This document shows positions 53,594-62,193 of a stretch of DNA of 64,000 nucleotides, piece after piece; within the stretch, counting starts at the first letter, position 1; each line of letters starts with the position of its first letter. The notes below the pieces were generated by a model, which was given only the letters and a program-made list of their open reading frames with translations, searched no databases and was not told the DNA's origin. Both the position numbers and the translations under genes were made by a program. This DNA is from CAWCTB01 sp963798275 (GTDB lineage Bacteria; Acidobacteriota; Terriglobia; Terriglobales; Acidobacteriaceae), in contig CAWCTB010000042.1 of NCBI GenBank assembly GCA_963798275.1, positions 1 to 64,000 on the forward strand. The letters are read 5' to 3'.

Positions 53594-54050
53594 CGAAGCT
53601 CCTTTCGAAAGCTGTGGTTGAAGCGGGGACATCCGCAAAGTGTAGTAGCAATTTCACATCCAACTTAGGTCGCACAAAACAAATGAGATACCGTCGTGCC
53701 GTACCACGTGTACCGCAAGTATTTGCACATAAAGGGTAATCCAGGCAACAGCCCCATTAGACCTCGCCTGTTTCACCGATGCAGTTTAGCGCCTAATTCA
53801 TGAGACTGGGCGGACGCTCTGGCACAACGAGGAGAGCAGTGAAAGGCGCTGATCGTCGACCACGTATGGGTCACCATGCAATCGCAGCCCACCTCCGTGC
53901 CATTGACTACTGGCCAGAACAGCACATAATGACGGTCTGTTTTTGTCGGGAGCATGCGCACCAGCGTAGTCAGGTTGGCTCTCGCCTGTCTCAGCGAAAT
54001 GCGCCACTCAACCTAACCAACAACCCCTTTCGCGACAGGAGGTGTTTCCC
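53594..54050. other. Divergent intergenic region between two PEP-CTERM genes
   Basis: These 457 bases hold no supported gene. They are the presumed divergent promoter region. No operator is recognisable. Confidence 0.4.
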
Positions 54051-54661
54051 ATGAAGCGCATCTTTGGTGTGCTTTTGACCTTGGCTCTGGCTTTGGGGCT
54101 CGCAGGGGTCGCCATGGCCGACGTTAACTTTACGGCTAACTTCGAAGGCGGTACGTGTTGCGCGGACGCCAATTCGTTGGATTATCCGAACATCACCTTC
54201 ACCAACGCTGGCCTGCTGTATCTCTCACAGGGATGCCTGAATGTCTGCTTTCCCGCCCCATAGCGGCGATGGCGTCGCGTATGATGCCGGGACTGCCGAT
54301 AGGACTCAGTCTCCATGAAATCGAAGGTCAGGAGAGTGGGGACGGAGACACGGTAAGCGCGATACTTCACCACCAACAGCGACATCACCATGAGTGCGTA
54401 CAGCGCGTGGCAACTTGTGCGCCAGCGTTTTCTTCCAGGGACCCAACTACGTTGGTTCTGGAGGAACACCGAACGCAGTTCTTCAGCGTTCACTGCAGTG
54501 AGATCGACGCCGTGGTGATCTCCTCCAGCACCGGGCCCAACTCGTTTACGCTGGACGACCTCACTTACCCAATATCGGACAGCTCCATCCCCGAGCCGGC
54601 GACCCTTGTTCTTGTCAGCACCGGTTTGCTCGGCGTGTTGAGGAAGAAGTTCTGGATGTAG
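54051..54661 (+). pseudogene. PEP-CTERM protein gene with several frame breaks
   Basis: CAGGAGGTG precedes an ATG with a good signal peptide (MKRIFGVLLTLALALGLAGV then AMA) and about 50 in-frame residues, ending FPAP at a stop at 54263. Other frames then carry HSGDGVAYDAGT, RYFTTNSDITMSAYSAWQLV, FQGPNYVGSGGTPNAV and FTLDDLTYPISDSSIPEPAT in order, ending at TGLLGVLRKKFWM. At least four shifts are needed to join these, far more than in its neighbours. It is either a decayed paralogue or a badly sequenced stretch. Confidence 0.7.
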
Positions 54662-54728
54662 GGAAGGATCTCCAGCCGCGTTTCGAAAACAAGTTGCGAA
54701 ACGCTTCGCAGTTCGTCTCGGCAGGGAA

Positions 54729-54759
54729 GCCGGGGCCGTAACATGGCTCCGGCCTTTTC
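54729..54759 (+). terminator. Intrinsic terminator after the broken PEP-CTERM gene
   Basis: GCCGGGGCC and GGCTCCGGC form a 9-bp stem (one G-T pair) with a seven-base loop, followed by CTTTTC. Confidence 0.6.
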
Positions 54760-54993
54760 ATGCGCGACGCGCGGCCCGTGACGACAATCGGGAACGGAAC
54801 TGCCGGCGAAACCTCACGTTAGACGTGTTCACGGGTGTGCGAGCCACGTAGTGGCTTGCCGGTCGCGCTCTGCGAGCCCCGTATTCATCCACAACCGGCA
54901 ATTCGCCGCGCTGCCGTCGTGAAACCGGCTTCGCTGCAGTGCTGGACCCGGTGCTCGGAGAATCGGAGGGTTGGTGAGATGCGGGGGAGTTTC

Positions 54994-55039
54994 TGGCGCG
55001 CCCGGAGAGATTCGAACTCCCGGCCTATTGCTCCGGAGG
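54994..55039. repeat. attL: 46-bp duplicate of the 3' half of tRNA-Arg
   Basis: These 46 bases are identical to 58298-58343, the 3' half of the tRNA-Arg(CCG) gene including the encoded CCA and the T-arm up to the anticodon. The identity ends at the anticodon stem, so this copy is not a functional tRNA. Together the two copies bound the integrase-bearing element and are its attachment sites. Confidence 0.88.
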
Positions 55040-55662
55040 ACTTACCGCACGGCAAATCAACAACTTAGCTAAAGTGTCACGAAGTGCTACAACGCAGTAT
55101 TCATGCGGGTTTGACGCGAGTTGCAATGAAGCCCGTGACACGTCGTAGCACGTGAGAGAGGCAGGGGGTAGGCACAAAATTGGGCACAGTTTATTGGGCC
55201 AAGCAAAACGGACCCCACCCCCCACCGGGGGCACACCGCTTCTTGCCTTCGCCTCTGATACCGAGTACCTATCGCCGACGGAAATGGAACAGGTTGACCG
55301 ATGGGTATAACCTGATAGCTGAATGGCACTGCGTCGCGCTTCTCATCGTCGCACCCCATTCAGAACAGCGGGAAAAACAGTGAGCGGCACGACCTGAGAA
55401 TCTAAAGCCGTGGCCGAAGGGTGTTAGCGGCAATCCCGGCGGTCGACCCAAGACTAAGCTCCGTGGAAAAGTCCAAAGGCGGGACTTTCCCCCTGCGCTT
55501 GAAAATCCCGCAAGAGCGGCGGGATTTTCACTTTTCCCACCGCCCCGACGACGACTGGTTTACTCTCCCACTTCATCCCGACATGACGAATAGCTGAACT
55601 CCAGCAAGCTCGCTTAGTCTGCTGTTGATGAAGACAGAAACCAAGCAGCCGGGAGGTCAGCT
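55040..55662. other. Left part of the integrated element: non-coding, with hairpins
   Basis: No gene is supported. A 20-base sequence at 55171-55190 (GGCACAAAATTGGGCACAGT) recurs at 58212-58231 inside the integrase gene and probably marks the remnant of another integrase 3' end. Hairpins at 55462-55540 are listed separately. The ISL3 transposase leader begins at the right edge. Confidence 0.5.
55462..55540. other. Nested inverted repeats (structured RNA or IS-associated)
   Basis: GAAAATCCCGC (55501-55511) and GCGGGATTTTC (55519-55529) make a perfect 11-bp stem with a seven-base loop. Outside it, GTGGAAAAGT (55462-) can pair with ACTTTTCCCAC (55530-55540). AAAGTCC/GGACTTT offers a competing hairpin in between. 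A three-way or alternative fold is possible. No T-tract follows. Confidence 0.5.
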
Positions 55663-56939
55663 ATTCAACTGCAGGTTAAAACCATCCTGAATCGAATACA
55701 ACGGTTCAGCGGGCTTCGTCTACGCCGAGGTCCAGATGCATGAGCCGCCAGGGGCAGCCGCAGACCATTGCGATCCGGATCGTGCCGCACGGTGGTAGGC
55801 GCGGGCGCTGCTCGCTGTGCCAGCGACCGGCCCCGGGTTATGACCGGCTGCCGGAACGGCGCTGGCAGTTTGTGCCGTTGTGGGGAATCCCCACCTGGTT
55901 TTGCTACGCCCCGCGGCGGGTCGAGTGCGCCGCGCATGGCGTAGTGGTGGAGCAGATTCCCTGGAGTGACGGCAAACGTCCGGTGACCTGCGCCATGATG
56001 GGCTTCCTGGCCCGCTGGGCGCGGCGACTGAGTTGGCGAGAGACGGCCCAGGTATTCCAAACCAGTTGGGAAGCGGTGTATCGCTCGGTGGAGTGGTTTG
56101 TGCAATGGGGCTTAACCCACCGCCAACTGCAGGGGGTGGAAGCGCTGGGAGTGGATGAGATTCATTGGGGCCACGGGCTGCGGGCGGACAACTTCCTGAC
56201 CGTGATCTACCAGATCGACGCGTCTTGCCGACGCCTGCTGTGGGTCGGGAAACGACGGTCGGAGGCGACGCTGCGGCGCGGACTGAAGGCGCTGGGGCCG
56301 GAAGTGATCCAAGGGTTGCAGTTTGTCTGCAGCGATATGTGGAAGCCCTACCTGAATGTTATCGCGAGCGAAGCCGGACAAGCGTTGCACGTGTTGGATC
56401 GTTTCCATATCACCACCCACTTGAACCAGGCGGTGGATCAGATCCGCCGCGCCGAGAGCACACGTCTGCGGGCGCACAGTCAGCAGCAAGCGCAGAAGCT
56501 CAAGCACATGCGCTGGCCGCTGCTGCGCCGAGGCAGTCGGGTTCGTGGACGGGCCCGACAAAAACTTGACGCCCTACTGGCCAGCAAACTGGCCACGGCT
56601 CGCGCCTGGGAGTTGAAGGAAACTTTCTCCCACTTCTGGCGCTACCAATCCGTGACCTGGGCGGGAGCTTTTCTGGACTACTGGTGCTATCGCGCCATGC
56701 GGAGCCGCTTGGAGCCGATGAAGAAAGTCGCGCGCATGCTGCGCACCCACGAGCAGCTCTTGCTGAACTGGTTTCGCGCCAAAGGCGAGGTTTCTGCCGG
56801 TGCTGTCGAAGGCCTCAACAACAAGATTCGAGTGGTGACCAGAAGATCCTATGGCTTTCGCACCTACGAAGCCATGGAAATAGCCCTGTATCACACGTTG
56901 GGACGCCTTCCTGAACCGGAATCAACCCACAGAGCGTAG
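55663..56939 (+). mobile_element. ISL3-family transposase, frameshifted
   Basis: A DDE transposase of about 424 aa. Leader LQVKTILNRIQRFSGFVYAE, then a Cys zinc-finger region (RCSLCQRPAPGYDRL). DDE residues: Asp in ALGVDEIHWGHG, Asp in VCSDMWKPYL and Glu in SAGAVEGLNNKIRVV. One-base insertions near 55711-55715 and in GGGG at 55751-55754 separate the leader from the body, which is open from 55740. No ATG fits the leader frame; GGGAGG at 55651-55656 sits six bases before an ATT codon (55663), a possible non-standard start, or CTG at 55669. Terminal inverted repeats could not be fixed; the right end may lie just after 56939. Confidence 0.85.
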
Positions 56940-56955
56940 GTTTATACTTTCTACC

Positions 56956-57219
56956 ATGAAGAGCAAAGGACCAACGGACGCCAGCAGCGCAGCGAGTCTC
57001 ATGGGCCGTCGCAGCGCAGAGGCCAGAAAGAAGAAGTGGGGCAAGCGCGCGTTTGTGGCGAAAATGCGCGAATGGGGCAAGCTGGGCGGACGGCCAAGGG
57101 CAGCAAAACACAACGAAAGGCAAAACCATGATCTACAAACGCGGGGGTCGGATTTACTGGTACAAGTTCGTTTGGCAAGGCGAGACGATCCGCGAATCCA
57201 CAAAGCAGGGGAACGATAA
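56956..57219 (+). CDS. Small basic protein preceding the integrase
   Basis: An 87-aa frame, very basic, with GRRSAEARKKKWGKRAFVAK and MREWGKLGGRPR. The GGRPR end resembles an AT-hook-like DNA-binding core. It overlaps the integrase start at 57128 by about 90 bases, so its real C-terminus is unclear and may be affected by a frame error. A role as excisionase or accessory DNA-binding factor is only a guess. Confidence 0.45.
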   Translation: MKSKGPTDASSAASLMGRRSAEARKKKWGKRAFVAKMREWGKLGGRPRAAKHNERQNHDLQTRGSDLLVQVRLARRDDPRIHKAGER

Positions 57220-58363
57220 GATTGCGCGACAAATGGAAGCCGCGCATCGAACTTCCCTCGCCAAAGGCGAAGTGGGCATTCGCGAGAAGAAATCCGCTCC
57301 GACCTTGAGCGAGTTCTGCGAGAAGCGATTTGAGCCGTGGGCGAAGTCCAGCTTTGAAAAGAACACTCCCGCCAACTGGCTGTGGTATCGGGCCGGCATT
57401 CGTGCGCTACTGGCGTACAAGCCGCTTGCGAATGCGAAACTGGATCAGATCGGGAACGAACTGGCTGCCGAGTATGCCGCTCACCGCCAGTCCGCCGGGA
57501 AGCAGATCAGCACTGTGAATAGCTCCCTTCGCGTTCTGCGGCGCATCCTGAGGCTTGCTGTCGAGTGGGGAGTGTTAGACCGCTGCCCCGGTTCTCTCGC
57601 TGCTCCCTGGGCGAACGCCATCGCGAAACAGTGGTGACTCCTGAGCACGAACAGATATATCTCGACCATTGCCCGGAGCCTCTGAAGTCTATTGCGACGG
57701 TCCTTGCTGATAGCGGTATGCGCCCGGAAGAGTGCTATCGGATGCGCTGGGAAAACATGAATTGGCAGCATGGGCGCAACGGGGCCGTGCTCGTGACGCA
57801 CGGCAAGACCGCTGCTGCCCGGCGTTCCATTCCAATGACGCCGCGAGTCCGGTTCATTCTTGAGACTCGTTGGGAGTTTGCCGGGAAGCCCCGCTTACGG
57901 CTGGGTGTGGCCCGCGCCCACGAAGAAGGGTCACGTTGACCATTGCAGCCTCAAGAAGCAGCACGCCCGCGCATTCCGAGAAGCGAATGCAGAACTCAAG
58001 CGCAAAGCTGAGGACGCGAAAGTGAAGCCCGCTCTGCTGCAGCCGTGGGTGCTGTATTCGTTCCGTCACACGTTCCTGACCCGGCTGGGCGAGTCCGGAT
58101 GCGACGCATGGACTCTGGCGCGGATCGCTGGGCACAGTTCAATCGCGATTTCCAGCCGCTACGTTCACCCCTCTGAGGACGCGGTTTTGAATGCGATGGC
58201 GAAGCTGGGTGGGCACAAAATTGGGCACAGTGGCGAAGTGACGGAAATTGTTGCGAAGCAGGAATCGCCGCAACTGGCGGAGAAGAATGAGACTTACTGG
58301 CGCGCCCGGAGAGATTCGAACTCCCGGCCTATTGCTCCGGAGGCAATCGCTCTATCCAGCTGA
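57128..58363 (+). CDS. Tyrosine-type integrase of the tRNA-Arg element, frameshifted
   Basis: About 410 aa. N-terminal arm MIYKRGGRIYWYKFVWQGET, a SAM-like core-binding domain, then the catalytic domain: Arg in DSGMRPEECYRMRWENM, YSFRHTFLTRLGESG (Arg of the H-x-x-R motif), then IAGHSSIAISSRYVHP (His and Tyr nucleophile). Three insertions break the frame: CCCC 57586-57589 and GGG 57609-57611 (restoring VLSLLPGERHRETVVTPE) and GGG 57883-57885 (restoring AGSPAYGWVWPAPTKKGH). AAAGG precedes the ATG at 57128. Its 3' end runs into the tRNA-Arg gene on the other strand, so the last 22 codons are antisense tRNA. It presumably mediates recombination between the two 46-bp repeats. Confidence 0.88.
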
Positions 58364-58374
58364 GCTACGGGCGC
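58298..58374 (-). tRNA. tRNA-Arg (anticodon CCG), also the attR site
   Basis: A complete cloverleaf on the minus strand. The acceptor GCGCCCG pairs with CGGGCGC, followed by discriminator G and encoded CCA. The D-arm is GCTCAGCTGGATAGAGC. The anticodon stem ATTGC/GCAAT holds loop CTCCGGA, giving anticodon CCG for codon CGG. The T-loop is TTCGAAT. The 3' half (58298-58343) is repeated at 54994-55039, so integration kept the gene intact. Confidence 0.95.
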
Positions 58375-58697
58375 GCTCCGCTCAGATTATACGCGACATC
58401 GCGGCGCCGGGGTGTGCCGAAAAGTGATGGACGCAAGTCTCAGCCAGCACCCCAGCCACGTCGAAGCGCTGGACCAGCACTGCAAAAGCCAGGCCGCCAT
58501 GGCTTTTCGGTCGAAGTACGACACCGTTTCCAGGGACGGCGATCGTCAGCCGCCGGCTCATTGCGTCTGAGCCTCGTCGAGACTAGAATTTTTAGTGGCG
58601 GAGGCCGCCAAATTTCTCCGTCATACGAGCTCAGTCGTTCGCTAACGTTTTCTTTTCCTTCTACCGCATTCCGATGCGCTTGATCATGGAGGTCCCC

Positions 58698-58931
58698 ATG
58701 CCTGACAAAGTCAGCAATCTACCCAAGCCCAGTCCCGATCAAGGCTCACTGGAATTGACCGAAGAGTACATCCGGCTGCGCGCGTACCAGCTCTTCGAGG
58801 AACGCGGCTACGAGCACGGCCACGACCTGGAAGACTGGTGCCGGGCCGAACAGGAAATCCAGGGGAAGAAAGAAGGCAACGAAGTCGCCCAGGTCGCTCC
58901 GATTAGCGCCCACAAAATCGCAGCAGCCTAA
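58698..58931 (+). CDS. DUF2934 domain protein
   Basis: A 77-aa protein. EYIRLRAYQLFEERGYEHGH followed by DLEDWCRAEQEI is the DUF2934 motif, common in Acidobacteriota and Proteobacteria and of unknown function. GGAGG lies five bases before the ATG at 58698, which is preferred to the upstream in-frame ATGs. It is a stand-alone gene just outside the integrated element. Confidence 0.85.
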   Translation: MPDKVSNLPKPSPDQGSLELTEEYIRLRAYQLFEERGYEHGHDLEDWCRAEQEIQGKKEGNEVAQVAPISAHKIAAA

Positions 58932-59152
58932 ACGTTCAGCAGATCGGGAGCCTGGATGCACAGGGCAGCGGCCAAGACTGGATTGTTGCGATCCGCTCGA
59001 GGAGTTGCTGCCCTGTTGTTGCCCCCGGCCCTGCCCCCGCGTTCATCGCCGCTAATTCCTGTTCTCTCGTATCCTTTTGCTTTCGCTGTGACGAAGCCGG
59101 ATGATTCCCTCTGCTATCCTGAAGGTTCTTCACGTGGGAGAGGGCTGGCAGG

Positions 59153-60178
59153 GTGCATCTTCGAAAGTGGCTCCGTGGAATTGGTGTCGGTATTGCGCTC
59201 GTGATTGTGCTGCTGTTGACCACGTGGGCGGCGGCGGCACTGTATTTCGACTTCACGGTGCCGTGGCTGCGAGTTCCGCTGGCGATCGTGTACTCGCTAT
59301 GCGTGCTGGCGGCATTGCTGCTGCGGCGGCGGCACGGCACGGGATTGGCAATCGGTGTGGCGGGCTTTGGGCTGGTGCTGTTGTGGTGGCTCTCCCTGAA
59401 GCCGTCGCAAAACCGCAATTGGCAGCCGGACGACGCGCGAACCGCCTGGGCCGACGTCAATGGCGACGAGGTCACGATTCATGACGTTCGCGACTGTAAT
59501 TACCGTACCGAACTGGACTACACCTGTTCGTGGGAGACGCGCCACTACAACCTGAGCAATCTGCGGCACCTGGACATTTTTATTACCTACTGGGGCTCGC
59601 CCTGGATCGCCCATCCCATACTGAGTTTCGATTTCGGCGAACAGGGCCACCAGCCGATGTCGATCGAAACTCGCGACGTGGTGGGGCAAAGCTATTCCGC
59701 CATCCGCGGCTTCTTCCGGCAGTACGAGTTGATCTACCTGGCCAGCGATGAGCGGGACGTAATCCGGCTGCGAACCAATTTCCGCAAGGACGAAGAAGTT
59801 CACTTGTTGCGCACGACGGCGCCCCCCGAGCGGGCACGCGAACTCTTCCTGCAGTACCTGGACCGCATCAACGAACTGCACCAACGGCCGGAGTGGTACA
59901 ACGCGGCGACCAACAACTGCACCACCAACATCGCGGTGTCTTCGGCCGTAGCCCAGGACCGGCGCGTGAGCTGGAATTGGCGCATCCTGCTCAACGGCAA
60001 GGGCGACGAGATGATGTACAACCGCGGCCAGTTGGTGACTGACGGGCTGCCCCTGGCGGAACTGATGGAACGCGCCCACATCAACGCGGCGGCGCGGGCG
60101 GCAGACGACAGTCCTGACTTCTCGAAGCTCATACGCGTGGGGCGGCCGGGCTTCGAGCAGACGAACGCGTCGCGCTGA
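59153..60178 (+). CDS. DUF4105 (Lnb N-terminal periplasmic-like) membrane protein
   Basis: A 341-aa protein. The first 85 residues form two to three transmembrane segments (VGIALVIVLLLTTWAAAALY; LAIVYSLCVLAALLL; GVAGFGLVLLWWLSL). The rest is a DUF4105 periplasmic domain: NWQPDDARTAWADVNGDEVT, then HLDIFITYWGSPWIAHPILS and NAATNNCTTNI, which carry conserved His and Cys residues of this NlpC-like fold. A hydrolase or acyl-transfer role in the envelope is possible. The start is GTG at 59153. Confidence 0.85.
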   Translation: MHLRKWLRGIGVGIALVIVLLLTTWAAAALYFDFTVPWLRVPLAIVYSLCVLAALLLRRRHGTGLAIGVAGFGLVLLWWLSLKPSQNRNWQPDDARTAWADVNGDEVTIHDVRDCNYRTELDYTCSWETRHYNLSNLRHLDIFITYWGSPWIAHPILSFDFGEQGHQPMSIETRDVVGQSYSAIRGFFRQYELIYLASDERDVIRLRTNFRKDEEVHLLRTTAPPERARELFLQYLDRINELHQRPEWYNAATNNCTTNIAVSSAVAQDRRVSWNWRILLNGKGDEMMYNRGQLVTDGLPLAELMERAHINAAARAADDSPDFSKLIRVGRPGFEQTNASR

Positions 60179-60350
60179 AGCGCTGCTCAATCGCCGCGAA
60201 GATCAGGAAGGAGTCCACGCCGTCCCTTTTGAGCGGCGAACGCTCCATTCCCGTCTCCAGCACAATCCGTTGAACACCCTGCAGCTTTGCTATGCGGTCG
60301 AATCCTGCCGGGGCCGCCACATGTCCACCTTCCTCGGTTATGCTTAACCC

Positions 60351-61073
60351 GTGACCGTTCAAGTTCTTTACCTCGGAGTTTTGCGGGAGATTGCCGGCCG
60401 GGAGCGAGAGGGCATTGCGCTTAGCGCTGGCGCAAGACTGGGGGATCTATATTCCCAACTGGTGCAACGGATTCCGGAGCTGCGAAGTTTCAGTGGTTCG
60501 CTGGCGCTTTCCATCAATTACGAATACGCGGCTCTGGATTCGGTGCTCCACGATGGCGACGAGGTCGCATTGCTGCCCCCGGTGAGCGGTGGCGCCCAGA
60601 ACGCGCAGCCGGCCACCTACCCGTTAGCCAGCCAGCACGCGCAAATCGTGCGCCAGCCCATCGCAACCGCAGCAATCGCCACCGAGATCCAGCGTCCCGA
60701 GGACGGCGCCGTGGCGATCTTCGACGGCATTGTGCGCAACCACTCCCGCGGACGCCAAACCCTTTACCTGGAATATACGGCCTACGAGCCCATGGCCCTC
60801 CAACAGATGGAACAGCTTGGGCAGCAGGCGCTTGCCAGGTATCCGATCCGCGACGTGCGCATCGTCCACCGCCTGGGCACGTTACAGATCGGCGAGACCA
60901 GCGTCTACATCGTGGCGGTCGCAGCCCACCGGGGAGCCGCATTCGACGCCTGCCGATGGATCATTGATACTCTGAAGAAGACCGTGCCTATCTGGAAGAA
61001 GGAGTTCTTTGCCGACGGAGCCGTGTGGGCTGACGGTGATCCTTTTCCGCCGGAAATTCCCACCGCAGGTTAG
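60351..61073 (+). CDS. Fused molybdopterin synthase MoaD-MoaE
   Basis: A 240-aa fusion. Residues 1-81 are a ubiquitin-like MoaD (VQVLYLGVLREIAGR... ending LLPPVSGG, Gly80-Gly81). Residues about 100-235 are MoaE (AVAIFDGIVRNHSRGRQTLY; KTVPIWKKEFFADG with the catalytic Lys residues). The pair converts cyclic pyranopterin monophosphate to molybdopterin using a thiocarboxylate on the MoaD C-terminal Gly. Here that Gly-Gly is internal, so cleavage after Gly81 would be needed, as in the mycobacterial MoaX fusion. The start is GTG at 60351. No other moa gene is in the window. Confidence 0.93.
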   Translation: MTVQVLYLGVLREIAGREREGIALSAGARLGDLYSQLVQRIPELRSFSGSLALSINYEYAALDSVLHDGDEVALLPPVSGGAQNAQPATYPLASQHAQIVRQPIATAAIATEIQRPEDGAVAIFDGIVRNHSRGRQTLYLEYTAYEPMALQQMEQLGQQALARYPIRDVRIVHRLGTLQIGETSVYIVAVAAHRGAAFDACRWIIDTLKKTVPIWKKEFFADGAVWADGDPFPPEIPTAG

Positions 61074-61140
61074 CGCCGCGTCGATGCGGGAGCAATGGGG
61101 TTTATCTTCTCGAATGTCGATTTTCTGTGATTTCCGTGAA

Positions 61141-62193
61141 ATGAATTTTCCACGGCTGGGAACGCAGCTCTTTGTCGTTGGCGTCGTTGCACTCTGCCTG
61201 ATCCTTCGTTCCGCTGCTCAGGTTCCTCATCCGCCTGACAGCCTGTCCCCTCGTTCTACTAGTCAATCGGTTCCTCGTCCTCCCGGCACTCCCGCCTCCG
61301 GCGCGAGCCCCGCTCCCTCTCCAGAGCCCCAGGATTCAGGTACCACGCTCAAGGTGAATGTTCGGCTGGTCAACGTTTTCACCAGCGTCACCGATGCTAA
61401 TGGCGCTCCCGTGTCGTCGCTCAAGCAGGATGACTTTCAGGTGTTCGAGGACGGCAATCCGCAAAAGATCGCAGTATTCCACCGCGAGTCCGAACTGCCT
61501 CTTTCCATCGTGCTTGCCGTCGATACCAGTTTGAGCACCCGTGCCGACCAAAAGCTGGAACTGGATTCTGCGCGTCGCTTCGCGCATGCCATTCTTCGCC
61601 CCATCGACGGCGTTTCTCTTTTCGAGTTCAGCGAGATTGTCGACCAACTCACGCCTTTCACGGCTGATATCCGCGTTATCGATCGTGGCATCTCCCGCGT
61701 TCGTAGCGGTGCGGCCACGGCGCTCTACGATACGGTGTATCTCGGTTCCGATGCCCTCATGGAGCGCCGCGGCCGCAAGGTTATGGTGGTCATCACCGAC
61801 GGTGGCGACACGGTCAGCAAGACCAGTTACCAGGAGGCACTGCGCGAGGCCGAGCAGGCCGAGGTGATCGTCTACAGCATCATCATCGTCCCCATCGAGA
61901 ACAGTGCCGGCCGCGACATTGGCGGCGAACATGCCCTCATCCAACTCGCCCGCGACACCGGCGGCAAATACTTTTATGCCAGCGGTACGGAGCAGCTCGA
62001 TGCCGCCTTCCGCCAGATCAGCGACGAACTGCGCACCCAATATTTGATCGCCTACTATCCCTCCGAACGTCTCTCCAACTCCGAGTTCCGCAGGATCGAG
62101 ATAAAAGTGGACCACAATACTACGGACTATCCGGATCCTGCTACTCTGCAGGTTCGCCACCGCAGTGGCTACTACACCATGCCCGCCAAATAG
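61141..62193 (+). CDS. VWFA-related acidobacterial domain protein
   Basis: A 350-aa secreted protein. Signal peptide MNFPRLGTQLFVVGVVALCL...AAQ, a Pro/Ser-rich linker, then the acidobacterial VWA module: VNVFTSVTDANGAPVSSLKQ, FQVFEDGNPQKIAVF, MIDAS DTSLST in IVLAVDTSLST and VVITDGGDTVS. It ends with the characteristic LIAYYPSERLS...YYTMPAK. These proteins are very abundant in Acidobacteriota; function is unknown, probably adhesion or complex assembly. In-frame ATGs at 61009 and 61114 would give longer leaders without a signal peptide at the N-terminus. Confidence 0.88.
   Translation: MNFPRLGTQLFVVGVVALCLILRSAAQVPHPPDSLSPRSTSQSVPRPPGTPASGASPAPSPEPQDSGTTLKVNVRLVNVFTSVTDANGAPVSSLKQDDFQVFEDGNPQKIAVFHRESELPLSIVLAVDTSLSTRADQKLELDSARRFAHAILRPIDGVSLFEFSEIVDQLTPFTADIRVIDRGISRVRSGAATALYDTVYLGSDALMERRGRKVMVVITDGGDTVSKTSYQEALREAEQAEVIVYSIIIVPIENSAGRDIGGEHALIQLARDTGGKYFYASGTEQLDAAFRQISDELRTQYLIAYYPSERLSNSEFRRIEIKVDHNTTDYPDPATLQVRHRSGYYTMPAK

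Noticed and set aside
54835..55068. A small protein containing WRARRDSNSRP at the left tRNA fragment
   Set aside because: This peptide is the antisense translation of tRNA sequence. It appears wherever a frame crosses such a tRNA copy and is not evidence of a gene.
60129..60362. A 77-codon minus-strand frame between DUF4105 and the MoaD-MoaE gene
   Set aside because: The product looks partly protein-like, but it starts with TTG, lacks a ribosome-binding site, overlaps both neighbours and matches no family that I know.
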